From Thermoplasmata archaeon (GTDB lineage: Archaea; Thermoplasmatota; Thermoplasmata; Lutacidiplasmatales; UBA184), in assembly GCA_030039865.1 (NCBI GenBank), contig JASHUS010000131.1, positions 1 through 33,616 on the forward strand: 33,616 bases of DNA, given 5' to 3'. This document shows positions 1 to 8,157 of this stretch, piece by piece (position 1 is the first letter of the stretch; each line of letters starts with the position of its first letter). The notes under the pieces were generated by a model that saw only the letters and a program-made list of their open reading frames with translations, was not told where the DNA came from and did not search any database. The position numbers and the translations under genes were made by a program.

Positions 1-876
1 CGGCGGGAGCGCGGGGGAGATCACGCCGAGGAGACCCGGTCCCCAGACGTTCATGAAGGTCAGGAGAGCGAGGTAGGCGACGATCGAGACGCCCATCAGC
101 GCGAGCGCGTACCGGACATCCCGTCGGAGGAGCCCCTCGCGTAACGCCGTCCACCAACCGGCGAAGGCGCCGCGGGGGCCGGGGGAAGCGGGGGTCGCGG
201 GATCCGTACGTCGCCAGGGCCGGCGGAGCCCCAGCCCAACGAGGGGCAAGAGGAAGAAGGCTCCGATCAGGAAGGTGAAGATCGGCGCGACCTCGATCGT
301 GAGGAACGAAAGGAGCGCGACGAAGAGGCCCAGCCGGTACCGACCCGCGACCCAGAGCGCCGCGAGCGTGAACATCTCGAGCGGGAGGAGCGTCTCGAGA
401 TGGAGCGAGAATGCGTCCCCGAGGTAGCTGGGGGCCCAGACGAGGAAGATCCCCGCCGCGAGGAGGGCCTTCCAGCCCGAACCGGTGACCTGCCGGGTGA
501 GCCAGTAGAGCGGGACCGCCGAGACCGCGACGAGGGCGGATCGCAGCACGAACAAGGTGATCGTCGAGGGGGCGAGCGCGTAGAACGGAGTCGCGGCATA
601 GAGGACGACCCCCGGGTGCACGAGCAGGAACGAGCAGCGCGTCTTCACCATGCAGTCGTACGACTCGAAGAACGGAGCGTAGCGGTGGTACGTCGTCGAC
701 GAGACGGCCTGTGTGATGATGCCCGCGTCCGTGTTGTTGGCGAACTGGAAGTTCGAGTAGCAGGCGATGCCGGCCCAGGTCGAGACCGCAAAGAACGCGA
801 CCACGAAGACGAGGAGCCAGAACCGCGGCGTGCGCCACCGGGGCGGGCGCGGCGTCTCGCTCGATGGCGCGCTCAC
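1..876 (-). CDS. DUF2079-like multi-pass membrane protein (C-terminus cut off)
   Basis: The visible 292 residues begin at a GTG at 876; an in-frame TAG lies only eight codons upstream, so no longer start is possible. The sequence has a short hydrophilic N-terminus, a first membrane segment (about residues 17-34, RFWLLVFVVAFFAV), an extracellular loop with NNTDAGIITQAV, a short Cys-containing stretch (YDCMVKTRC), then HPGVVLYAATPFYALAPS and several further membrane helices. The order 'D-x-G-I-x-x-Q ... H-P ... P-x-Y-A-L-x-P-S ... P-L-Y-W-L' resembles the DUF2079 family of archaeal membrane proteins, whose role is unknown; some relatives look like glycosyltransferase-C-type proteins. It follows the ABC importer ATPase by 74 bp on the same strand and may be co-transcribed. 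The family assignment is by pattern recall, not by search. The stop codon lies outside the window. Confidence 0.72.
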   Translation of the reverse strand, partial: MSAPSSETPRPPRWRTPRFWLLVFVVAFFAVSTWAGIACYSNFQFANNTDAGIITQAVSSTTYHRYAPFFESYDCMVKTRCSFLLVHPGVVLYAATPFYALAPSTITLFVLRSALVAVSAVPLYWLTRQVTGSGWKALLAAGIFLVWAPSYLGDAFSLHLETLLPLEMFTLAALWVAGRYRLGLFVALLSFLTIEVAPIFTFLIGAFFLLPLVGLGLRRPWRRTDPATPASPGPRGAFAGWWTALREGLLRRDVRYALALMGVSIVAYLALLTFMNVWGPGLLGVISPALPP

Positions 877-950
877 GGGCCGGCGTGGCGAGCGCTCCTA
901 GATTAAGGCTGGCGTCGGGCCGGCACCGATCGGAGCGCGCGACGGGGCGG

Positions 951-1955
951 TCAGTGCGCCGGCAGCGCTCCGGTCGTCCCGCCCTCGATCCGCTGGCCCT
1001 TCGCGTCGAACCGCAGCGATTGGCGCAGTCCGAAGTGGATCGTCTCGCCGATCGTCGGCATCTGGAGGGTCGTGAGGAAGACCCGCTGGCCGCCGGGCGC
1101 CCGGCACAGGAGCGAGACGAGATCGCCCTGGCGCTCGGCGACCTCGACGACCGCGGAGTACGGGCCCGAACCGATATCGATCCACTCCGTCCGAAACCCG
1201 ATTTCGTTGGGTCCGCTTGGCTCCGGGAGGAAGTTCATCGGGAAGTCGCCGACGAAGTCGCCGACCCAGTGGGACGTGGGGGTCTCGTAGATGTCGTGGA
1301 ACGGGCCGATCTGCTCGAAGCGGCCGAGGTGGAGGACCCCCGTCCGGTCGGAGAGGCTCTCGGCCTCCTTCTGGTCGTGCGTGACGTAGATGAACGTCTG
1401 CCCGAGGTCGCGCTGGATCTTCTTCAGCTCCGCGCGGGCGCTGAACCGGACGCGGGCGTCGAGATTGGAGAGCGGCTCGTCGAGCAGGAAGAGCGACGGC
1501 GAGCGGACGATCGCGCGGGCGAGCGCGACCCGCTGCTGCTGGCCCCCGCTGATCTGGTTGGGGCGCCGATCCAGGATCTCGGTGATCCCGAGCGTGCGCG
1601 CGGCGTCGCGCACCTTCGGCTCGATCTCGTCCCGGCTGAAGAACTGCATCTTCAGCGGGAACGCGATGTTCTTGTACACACTCATGTTCGGATAGAGCGC
1701 GTAGTTCTGGAACACCATCGCGATCCGTCGCTTGTTGGGCGGCAGCTCGGTCACGTCCGTCCCCGCGATGCGGATCTCGCCGGAGTCGACCGTCTCGATG
1801 CCCGCGATCATCCGCAGGAAGGTCGACTTGCCCTCGCCGGACGGACCGAGGATCACGAAGAACTCGCCCGGATCGACCGCGAGCGAGACGTCCTCCGCGA
1901 TGACCCGGTCGCCGAAGTGCTTCGATACGTGATCCAGTTCCAACTGTGCCGTCAT
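951..1955 (-). CDS. ABC sugar importer ATPase (MalK/UgpC-like)
   Basis: A 334-residue ATP-binding subunit that should energise the sugar importer encoded just upstream. It has Walker A GPSGEGKST (residues 37-45; Glu replaces the more usual Cys), a Q-loop (VFQNYALYPNMSV), the signature ISGGQQQR, Walker B LFLLDEPLSNLD and the switch His in YVTHD. After about residue 235 comes a C-terminal OB-fold-like regulatory domain, as in MalK/UgpC proteins, so length and layout are normal (MalK types are usually 350-380 residues). Its ATG overlaps the stop of the upstream permease by 4 bp, so translation is probably coupled. The substrate cannot be read from the ATPase; neighbours (GH15 enzyme, family 1 binding protein) point to a disaccharide or oligosaccharide. 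Confidence 0.93.
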   Translation of the reverse strand: MTAQLELDHVSKHFGDRVIAEDVSLAVDPGEFFVILGPSGEGKSTFLRMIAGIETVDSGEIRIAGTDVTELPPNKRRIAMVFQNYALYPNMSVYKNIAFPLKMQFFSRDEIEPKVRDAARTLGITEILDRRPNQISGGQQQRVALARAIVRSPSLFLLDEPLSNLDARVRFSARAELKKIQRDLGQTFIYVTHDQKEAESLSDRTGVLHLGRFEQIGPFHDIYETPTSHWVGDFVGDFPMNFLPEPSGPNEIGFRTEWIDIGSGPYSAVVEVAERQGDLVSLLCRAPGGQRVFLTTLQMPTIGETIHFGLRQSLRFDAKGQRIEGGTTGALPAH

Positions 1956-2788
1956 CCTCGAATCCCCGACGCGAGGTCTTCCCCGCGCAGATACTTCTGC
2001 AGAAGGACCGTGAGGATCACGACGGGGATCGTCGCGATCAGCGAGAAGGCGACCGCCAGGGTCGGGTTGCCCCGGCCCGTGACGGAGAGGAAGATCAGGA
2101 CGGGGAGCGTCGGCGGATTGAGGTTCCCGAGGATGAGCGCGAAGGTCGATTCGTCCCAGCTGAGCATCCAGGCGAGCAGGAAGCTCGCGACGATCGCGGG
2201 CGCGATGAGCGGCACGAGGATGCGGTAGATCGCGGTCGCCCGGTTGGCCCCGTCGACGCGTGCCTGCTGCTCGATCTCCCGGGGCAACGATTGGAAGGCG
2301 CCCACGAGCAGGAACGTCGTGATCGGCAGGGCGAGGAGCTCCTGCGCGAGCGCGATCGAGATCGGCGAGCCGTAGAGGCCGTACTTGATGAACGGCACCG
2401 TGAGCGGGATCGCGATCGTGATCGACGGCATCATGTTCACGACGAACAGCACGGTCGTGAGTCCGTAGGCGAGGCGCGACCCGAGCCGGCTGAGCCCGTA
2501 CGCGGTCGGGATGCCGATCGCGAGGGCGAGCCCGCCGACCATGAAGGCGACCTCGAGCGAGAGGCTGACCGCGCCGGCAAATCCCGGCGAGCTGATCGCC
2601 GCCTGGAGCTCCACGAACGAGATCGTCGGCGGGATCAGGGGCGGCCGGGCGGAGTAGATCGTGTACTTCGTCGGGACGAGCGCGAGCAGGAAGATGATGT
2701 AGATCGGGAACGCGACGAAGACCGACGTGACGATCACGGCGAGGTAGAGGCCGACGCGCGACGCGGTGATCTTGCGCCGTTTGGTCAT
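1952..2788 (-). CDS. ABC sugar importer permease (MalG-like)
   Basis: A 278-residue inner permease with a first membrane helix at about residues 12-35 (GLYLAVIVTSVFVAFPIYII) and about six helices in total. The EAA loop that docks on the ATPase is visible as EQQARVDGANRATAIYRILV followed by PLIAP. It overlaps the upstream permease (start ATG within the end of the 2785-3672 gene) and the downstream ATPase by 4 bp each, so the three subunits form one translationally coupled unit. MalG-type permeases are usually 270-300 residues, so it appears complete. It should form the translocation channel with the MalF-like partner. Confidence 0.92.
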   Translation of the reverse strand: MTKRRKITASRVGLYLAVIVTSVFVAFPIYIIFLLALVPTKYTIYSARPPLIPPTISFVELQAAISSPGFAGAVSLSLEVAFMVGGLALAIGIPTAYGLSRLGSRLAYGLTTVLFVVNMMPSITIAIPLTVPFIKYGLYGSPISIALAQELLALPITTFLLVGAFQSLPREIEQQARVDGANRATAIYRILVPLIAPAIVASFLLAWMLSWDESTFALILGNLNPPTLPVLIFLSVTGRGNPTLAVAFSLIATIPVVILTVLLQKYLRGEDLASGIRG

Positions 2789-3672
2789 CGACGTCGCCCT
2801 CCGATCAGGATCACCGCGACGATGAAGATCGAAATGATGCCGAGGAGGATCGCGGCCGCGGCGGTCGCCTGGTAGAACGTGCTGACGTCCTCCCAGTTCG
2901 AGTAGACCGCGACGGTGAGGAGCGTCGGCCCGCCGGGGATCATCACGTAGGCGACCTGGAAGATGTTGAACTCCTGGGCGCCGCGGATGAGCAGCGCGAT
3001 GACGATGTAGCCACGCAGGTTCGGCAGCGTGACGTAGAGGAACCGTCGGATCGGGCCGGCGCCGTCGATCGCCGCCGCGAGATAGAGCGTCCGTGGAATG
3101 GAGGCGTACCCGGCGACGAGGATGATGACGACGAGCGCGAAGTTCTTCCAGCTATCCGCGAGGATGACGGAGAGGATCGCCATCGAGTTCGGCGACGTCC
3201 AGTCGACGGGCGCGGCGCCGAAGAGCGCGAGGATCGAGTTCGCGTACCCGCCCTGCGGGGGGAGGATCTGCGAGAACGTGTACGCGCCGACGACGGTCGC
3301 GATGCCGATCGGCAGGATCATCAGGGCCCCGTAGACGGCCTTCCCCCGGAACGTCTGCGTCAGGAGGGTCGCGATCCCGAGGCCGAGGCCGAACTGCAGC
3401 GCGAGCGCGCCAGCCGTGACGATGAGCGTCGCCTCGACCCACGAGTAGAGGCCTTCGCCGACGAGCGACTGATAGTTGTACGTCGTGAACGAGAGGATCG
3501 GCGTCCGGAAGCTGAGCGCGATCGCGTCGTACGCCGGGTAGAAGGCGAAGGCGCCGACGTAGATGAGCGCCGGGACCACGAAGAGGAACGGGACGATCGT
3601 CTCCCGGTGACGCGACCAAAAGCTCCGCGGGGCCCCGGCGCGCGCGGCGAGCGTGCCCGGAGGCCCCGTCAT
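2785..3672 (-). CDS. ABC sugar importer permease (MalF-like)
   Basis: A 295-residue permease with a short cytoplasmic N-terminus, a first helix at about residues 27-50 (IVPFLFVVPALIYVGAFAFY) and about six membrane segments. The EAA loop reads as AAAIDGAGPIRRFLYVTLPN, typical of the first permease (MalF/UgpA) of carbohydrate importers of the CUT1 class. The ATG at 3672 lies 84 bp after the binding-protein stop; no separate TATA box stands out there, so it is probably in the same transcript. A longer frame on the same strand (3152-3781) is only a shadow. It is complete and intact. Confidence 0.92.
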   Translation of the reverse strand: MTGPPGTLAARAGAPRSFWSRHRETIVPFLFVVPALIYVGAFAFYPAYDAIALSFRTPILSFTTYNYQSLVGEGLYSWVEATLIVTAGALALQFGLGLGIATLLTQTFRGKAVYGALMILPIGIATVVGAYTFSQILPPQGGYANSILALFGAAPVDWTSPNSMAILSVILADSWKNFALVVIILVAGYASIPRTLYLAAAIDGAGPIRRFLYVTLPNLRGYIVIALLIRGAQEFNIFQVAYVMIPGGPTLLTVAVYSNWEDVSTFYQATAAAAILLGIISIFIVAVILIGGRRR

Positions 3673-3755
3673 GAAGGAAGGGGTTCCTCGGAGATCTGCG
3701 AGCGGCGTCCCTCGCCGTGTCCTTCGATCTCTTCGCTCCTCGCTCGGCCCACCGC

Positions 3756-5231
3756 TCAGGCGTAGAGGGGTCCGAAGTCACCCGCGGTGTACTGTCCCGC
3801 GACTCCCGAACCGTAGTTCGCCGTGAGGTAAGCGACCATCGCCGAGTTGGCCGTGTTCGCCGACGACTGGACCGAGCCGAGTCCGCCGCCGTTGAGGAAG
3901 ACCGGGGTCCAGATGTCGTTGTAGAACAGGTCGTTCCACTCCCCGATCCAGGGCACGGGCGGCCGGAAGACGGGGTGGTCGAGGGCCGCCAGGATCGCGG
4001 TGTCGATGGTCGACAGGTTCGACGGGAGCCCGACGTAGGCCTGCGCGTTAACGGCCGGGTTGCTCGTGTCGATCATCATCAGCTGCTGCGCCTTCGTGGA
4101 GAGCAGGAACTGCGCGAACAGCTGGATCGCCCACATGTTCGTCGCGCCCTTCGGGATGGCGAGCACATCACCGCCGATCACGTGGTCCGCACCGTACTGC
4201 GCGCTGGTACCGTTCGGGCCCGGGTAGACGCCGAGCTCCGACGGCGACATCGCGCGGAGGGTGGCGTTGCCCGCGGTCAGGAGCGGGTAGATGTACGGCC
4301 ACTGGTAGTCGAGGATCGAGTACTCCCCGTTGGCGAGCCCTGCGTACGTCGCCCAGTACGCCGAGGTGTAACTCGGGTTCATGTATTTGCTCAGGTTGTA
4401 CAGGTACGATAGCGCCGCCACGTCCCCGGCGTCGTTGAAGACCATCGGGTTGCCGCCGAACTGCACCTGCCACTGGAACGTCTCGGTCGAGGTGCTCGCG
4501 CTCGCCGGCTCGCCGCCCTGGAACATCACCTGGCCACTGCCCGTGGTGTGGTAGAGGGCCGCGGCATCCGCGAGCAGCTGTCCGGTCGTGGACGGCAGGC
4601 TCGTGATCCCGGCCGAGTTCAGCGTCGTCCAGTTGACGAAGGTGAGCGGGGTGTTCGCGCGGAACGGAATGAAGTACGTCGCGCCGCCGTAAGAGGTCGG
4701 CTCGTAGTTCGTGAGCGCGGTCATGCTCGGGATCATCGACGGCGGCTCGATGTATGGCGCGATCGCCGAGATGTTCTGGAGGTAGGTCATGTTGCCCGTA
4801 CCGCCGGCGGTCGGCGGACCGTAGATGAGCTCTCCGATGTCGAGATTATCTTCCGCGATCAGGGTCGTGCCGACACTGCCCGCCTGCACGAGCGCGGTGA
4901 TCTTCGTCACCATGTCGGAGGCGTCGATGTTGACGTAGTTGATGTGGATGTTCGGATACTGCGCCTCGAACATCGGGATCAATGTACCGGTCATGAACGA
5001 CGCTTCCGAACTCGCGAGGTCGTCGTAGTACGTCACGGTCACGTTCGTCGATCCGGTCGCCTGACCCTTTCCGTAGTAGAATCCGCCCAGGCCAGCCGCG
5101 ACCGCCACAATGACGACGATGATGGCCCATACAGCCGACATGCGCCGCATCCGGCGGGTGTACTCCTGACCCGCCGTTGGAGGCGGCGGGGCCGGAGGGG
5201 AAGTGGTTGCTTCCGTGGGCTGTGCTACCAT
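3756..5231 (-). CDS. Membrane-anchored sugar-binding protein (solute-binding family 1)
   Basis: A 491-residue extracytoplasmic solute-binding protein, the substrate receptor of the importer downstream. It has a Pro/Thr-rich cytoplasmic N-terminus, basic residues (RRMRRM), one membrane helix at about residues 32-52 (SAVWAIIVVIVAVAAGLGGF) and no lipobox, so it is held by an uncleaved N-terminal anchor rather than a lipid. The mature part starts with TNVTVTYYDDLASSEASFM and contains MFEAQYPNIHINYV, the opening typical of family 1 binding proteins (maltose/trehalose/multiple sugar types). Many N-x-S/T sequons fit a glycosylated archaeal surface protein. A TATA box lies 27 bp before the ATG. The sugar is unknown; the nearby GH15 enzyme favours a maltodextrin or trehalose. 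Confidence 0.9.
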   Translation of the reverse strand: MVAQPTEATTSPPAPPPPTAGQEYTRRMRRMSAVWAIIVVIVAVAAGLGGFYYGKGQATGSTNVTVTYYDDLASSEASFMTGTLIPMFEAQYPNIHINYVNIDASDMVTKITALVQAGSVGTTLIAEDNLDIGELIYGPPTAGGTGNMTYLQNISAIAPYIEPPSMIPSMTALTNYEPTSYGGATYFIPFRANTPLTFVNWTTLNSAGITSLPSTTGQLLADAAALYHTTGSGQVMFQGGEPASASTSTETFQWQVQFGGNPMVFNDAGDVAALSYLYNLSKYMNPSYTSAYWATYAGLANGEYSILDYQWPYIYPLLTAGNATLRAMSPSELGVYPGPNGTSAQYGADHVIGGDVLAIPKGATNMWAIQLFAQFLLSTKAQQLMMIDTSNPAVNAQAYVGLPSNLSTIDTAILAALDHPVFRPPVPWIGEWNDLFYNDIWTPVFLNGGGLGSVQSSANTANSAMVAYLTANYGSGVAGQYTAGDFGPLYA

Positions 5232-5254
5232 GCGACGCGCGAGGTCGCGATGCC

Positions 5255-5261
5255 GTATAAG
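5255..5261 (-). promoter_or_regulatory. TATA box for the sugar-binding protein operon
   Basis: On the minus strand the sequence CTTATAC lies in an AT-richer patch centred 27 bp upstream of the ATG at 5231. In archaea transcription starts about 25-30 bp after the TATA centre, so the mRNA should begin at or next to the start codon (leaderless). Inferred from position and sequence only. Confidence 0.6.
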
Positions 5262-5344
5262 TTGTACGAAATGACGAAATACTCAGCGTGCCGGCGCGGG
5301 TCACTTTGCGTTAGGTGGAGGACGCCTAGCCCACGGCGGATTGT

Positions 5345-7210
5345 TCACTCGTCCTCGATCGCGCCCTCGACTTCGGACTCGGCATACTTGTGGACGACGT
5401 CGACGAACGTCGAGTGGGACCACGTCAGCGGCGTCGCGCTCTTGGGCTCTCCCGAGGCTCGGTCGATCTGCTCGGGGAGAAGTCGGGTCGGCGTCGCGTG
5501 CGCCGCCGACCACTCGATCAGTTCTCGACAGCGCTCCCGGTTCCCCAGCCGGAGCCGAGCCTCGGCCAGCCACAGGGTGCAGATGATCCATGGGTTCTCG
5601 CGCCCGTAGTACTGATCGCCCTCATACCGGCCGAGACCCCCCTGCTCCGCGCACCACAGCCGCCGCTCGATCCCGTCGACCGCCGTCCGCGCGCGTGGAT
5701 CGTCCCAAGGCAACAGCCCGAGCTTGAGCGCGAGCAGGACCGATGAGTCGAGGCGGTCATCGCGTGGAGCGAGGGATCGCACGAACCGGTCGTGCTCGCC
5801 GTCCCAGAACAGCTCGACCGCGCGCTGCGAGATCTCGCCGGCGGCGCGTCGCCAATGCGACGGCTCCTTGCCGATCTCCGCCGCAATGCGGGCGGCGCGC
5901 TCGAGCGCGTGCGCGACCGCGGCGGTCGAGTAGATGTGAATCCCCATCCGCTCCTCCCACAGATCGAAGCTCGGCGCGGGGAGGCCGGTCGCCGCGTCGC
6001 GGAATCGCGCCAGGAAGCTCGCGGCGGCCTTGACGACGGGCCAGAAGTCGAGCAGGATGTCGGGATCTCCGCCCCGTTTGAAGTGGTGCCAGATCGCCGC
6101 GATCACCGTCGCGGTCTGGTCGATCTGGAGGAACGGGGGCGGGTGCCACGTGCTGCCGATGGCCCCATCGGGGAAGTGACGATGGAAGTAGGATCCGTCC
6201 GCGCTCTGACACTGCCGAGCGAACTCGAGGAACCGACCCGCGTTCTCGTAGAGCCCGGCCTCGTCCATCGCCTTCGCGATGAACCCGCCGTCCCGCCACC
6301 AGCAGTAGTTGTACGTGTCCCCGGCCGCGACGAGCGAGCGGGTGTCCGGGGACGCAATGATCGCTCCGTTGGAGCCCGTGCAGTGTCGCAACTGGAGCAC
6401 GCTCGACCGGTACACCGCGCTGCCGAGCTCGCTCAGCCCGCGGGGAGGGTTCGGAAGCCGGCGCTGGACCCACGTCTCCCAGAACGCCTCGGACTCTCGG
6501 ATGAACCGCTCCGATCCGCCCCGCTGCACGTATTCCCGGATCTGGTGGACCCCGGGCAGGGTGCGCCCGGCGGCGAGGAACAGGCGGATCTCCACGTCCT
6601 GATCCGGGACGGCTTCGAGGTCCCACTCCATCACACTGTCGGCCGCGCCGTGGGCCACGGGACGGCCCTCGAGCCGTCCGTCCTCGGCGTCGACGTACGT
6701 CCCCCGCAAACCCTTCAGTGTGTGCTCGCCGCACACCGCCCGGGAGAACGGCGGGTCGGCGAAGAACTGGAAGAAGAACCCGCGCTTGTAGTGGACGAGC
6801 GAGGTCGATCTCGGGTCGACGTACGCGGTGTCCTGGTACATCGATTCCGCGATCTGGAACGCGTGGTAGGCGAACAGGCGCATCGTCCGGCCGGGATTCG
6901 CGCGCACCCGGTACACGCGGGCGATCAAGTCGTGGTTGGGGTGCACGTGATCGCGCACCGACATCTGCACTCCCGAGCTCGTCCAGACGGTCTCGGGGAG
7001 GTGACCGGGGCCGAAGGGCTCTTGCCGGGCGGTGTAGCCGTTGCCGCGCCGCAGCCACGCGAACTTCGAGCTCGAGACGTCGTAGAGTCCGACGCGCGCC
7101 TCCCGTAACTGCTGGAACTGCCCCGGGAAGGGGTAGAAGAGCTCGTTCCAGTCCCCGTTTTCGTTGACGGTGAGCAGGATACGGCCGTTGCCCGCGACCT
7201 CCGTGATCAT
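5345..7210 (-). CDS. GH15 glucoamylase/trehalase-family glycoside hydrolase
   Basis: A 621-residue two-domain enzyme. The N-terminal beta-sandwich domain opens with GNGRILLTVNENGDWNELFY and the (alpha/alpha)6 barrel follows from about residue 260 (VLQLRHCTGSNGAIIASPDT). The catalytic region FDLWEER is at residues 415-421, with E419/E420 the candidate general acid, and the second catalytic Glu is E580 in LLPEQIDRASG. Length and layout match prokaryotic GH15 proteins, which release glucose from alpha-glucans. Some Thermoplasma GH15 members are reported as trehalases, so maltodextrin and trehalose are both possible substrates. No signal peptide is visible, so it should act in the cytoplasm on sugar brought in by the adjacent importer, which lies on the same strand 113 bp downstream. 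A TTAAAC element at about 7286-7291 is a possible promoter with a leader of roughly 50 nt. Confidence 0.92.
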   Translation of the reverse strand: MITEVAGNGRILLTVNENGDWNELFYPFPGQFQQLREARVGLYDVSSSKFAWLRRGNGYTARQEPFGPGHLPETVWTSSGVQMSVRDHVHPNHDLIARVYRVRANPGRTMRLFAYHAFQIAESMYQDTAYVDPRSTSLVHYKRGFFFQFFADPPFSRAVCGEHTLKGLRGTYVDAEDGRLEGRPVAHGAADSVMEWDLEAVPDQDVEIRLFLAAGRTLPGVHQIREYVQRGGSERFIRESEAFWETWVQRRLPNPPRGLSELGSAVYRSSVLQLRHCTGSNGAIIASPDTRSLVAAGDTYNYCWWRDGGFIAKAMDEAGLYENAGRFLEFARQCQSADGSYFHRHFPDGAIGSTWHPPPFLQIDQTATVIAAIWHHFKRGGDPDILLDFWPVVKAAASFLARFRDAATGLPAPSFDLWEERMGIHIYSTAAVAHALERAARIAAEIGKEPSHWRRAAGEISQRAVELFWDGEHDRFVRSLAPRDDRLDSSVLLALKLGLLPWDDPRARTAVDGIERRLWCAEQGGLGRYEGDQYYGRENPWIICTLWLAEARLRLGNRERCRELIEWSAAHATPTRLLPEQIDRASGEPKSATPLTWSHSTFVDVVHKYAESEVEGAIEDE

Positions 7211-7414
7211 CGCGCCACCGTGACGGACGTCGGCGTAACGGACGCCGGGGACGACGTCATCGACGATTCACGAGGGAAGGGCTCGTTTAACTGTTCGGTT
7301 CGTGGATATTCGGCGGGTCCGTGTCAGAGGATTGCTTTCGGCGAACCGGCATTGCGTCGCGAGCACGCCCCCTGGGCCCCGAAACCTTGACAAGCCGGGG
7401 CGATTCGACCCAAC

Positions 7415-8068
7415 ATGCCCAGCGTCCGGGATCTCGATCGCTTGGTCGACCGCCGTCACCTTCTGAAGCATCCGTTCTATACCGCGTGGTCGAACGGCAC
7501 CCTCCCGTTCGAGACCTTGCGCGACTATGCGGGTCAGTACTACCACTTCGAGGTCAACTTTCCGCGCTACGTCGCGGGGGCCTATGCTCGGATCGAGCGC
7601 CCGGACGATCGACGGGTGCTCCTCGAAAACCTCGTGGACGAGGAGGGTCGCCGACCGACGCATCCCGAGCTGTGGATGGACTTCGCCCGATCGATCGGCG
7701 CCTCGGTGTCGGCGCGCCGACCCCGGCCCGCGACGCGAGGTCTGCTCGACGTCTACGAGCGCCACGCGATCTCCGGTTCGGCGCCGTCGGCGCTGGGCGC
7801 GATCTACGCTTACGAATCCCAGTTTCCGAAGGTCGCGGCGGAGAAGTCCCGAGGGCTCCGGGCGAACTACGGGGTCACCTCGAAGGCCGCTCACGAGTTC
7901 TTCCGGGTCCACACGAGCGCGGATGTGGAACACTCGGCGGCGGAGCGCAAGCTCCTCGCCCACTACCTTCGGGCTGACCCGGCCGCCGCGGCGGCCGCCC
8001 TGCGCGGGTGCCGGGAGTCACTCGGGGCCTGGTGGTCGTTCCTCGATTCGTTCGGCGTTCAGGCCTGA
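7415..8068 (+). CDS. CADD/PqqC-like diiron protein, candidate self-sacrificing p-aminobenzoate synthase
   Basis: A 217-residue all-helical protein of the heme-oxygenase-like diiron oxidase group, closest in pattern to Chlamydia CADD (CT610). Landmarks are HPFYTAW (19-25), YYHFEVNFPRY (42-52), NLVDEEGRRPTHPELW (72-87), YAYESQFPKVAAEKSRGL (131-148) and HTSADVEHS (166-174). Aligned by eye with CADD as I remember it, the six metal ligands are all kept: E76, H83, E134, H166, D170, H173. Y22 and K144 match the Tyr and Lys that CADD is proposed to consume to make p-aminobenzoate. Family members also include PqqC and TenA-like proteins, so the exact reaction is inferred. It stands alone on the plus strand between minus-strand genes. 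The ATG was chosen because homology starts immediately (SVRDLDRLVD); no strong TATA box was found. Confidence 0.85.
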   Translation: MPSVRDLDRLVDRRHLLKHPFYTAWSNGTLPFETLRDYAGQYYHFEVNFPRYVAGAYARIERPDDRRVLLENLVDEEGRRPTHPELWMDFARSIGASVSARRPRPATRGLLDVYERHAISGSAPSALGAIYAYESQFPKVAAEKSRGLRANYGVTSKAAHEFFRVHTSADVEHSAAERKLLAHYLRADPAAAAAALRGCRESLGAWWSFLDSFGVQA

Positions 8069-8157
8069 ACGAACAGTTCATTCGGGCGCTCACACCGGCC
8101 GCGACGAGCCCGAACCGTTCGCCCCGGCGCTCGCGGCCGGCTGCCGGTGGGGATGGG

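Noticed and set aside
864..2228. Long plus-strand open frame opposite the ABC ATPase and permease
   Set aside because: Arg/Glu/Asp-rich low-complexity product, exactly opposite clear ABC genes; a by-product of high-GC codon use.
5792..7108. Plus-strand frame opposite the GH15 gene
   Set aside because: Overlaps the GH15 catalytic domain antisense and has no motif.
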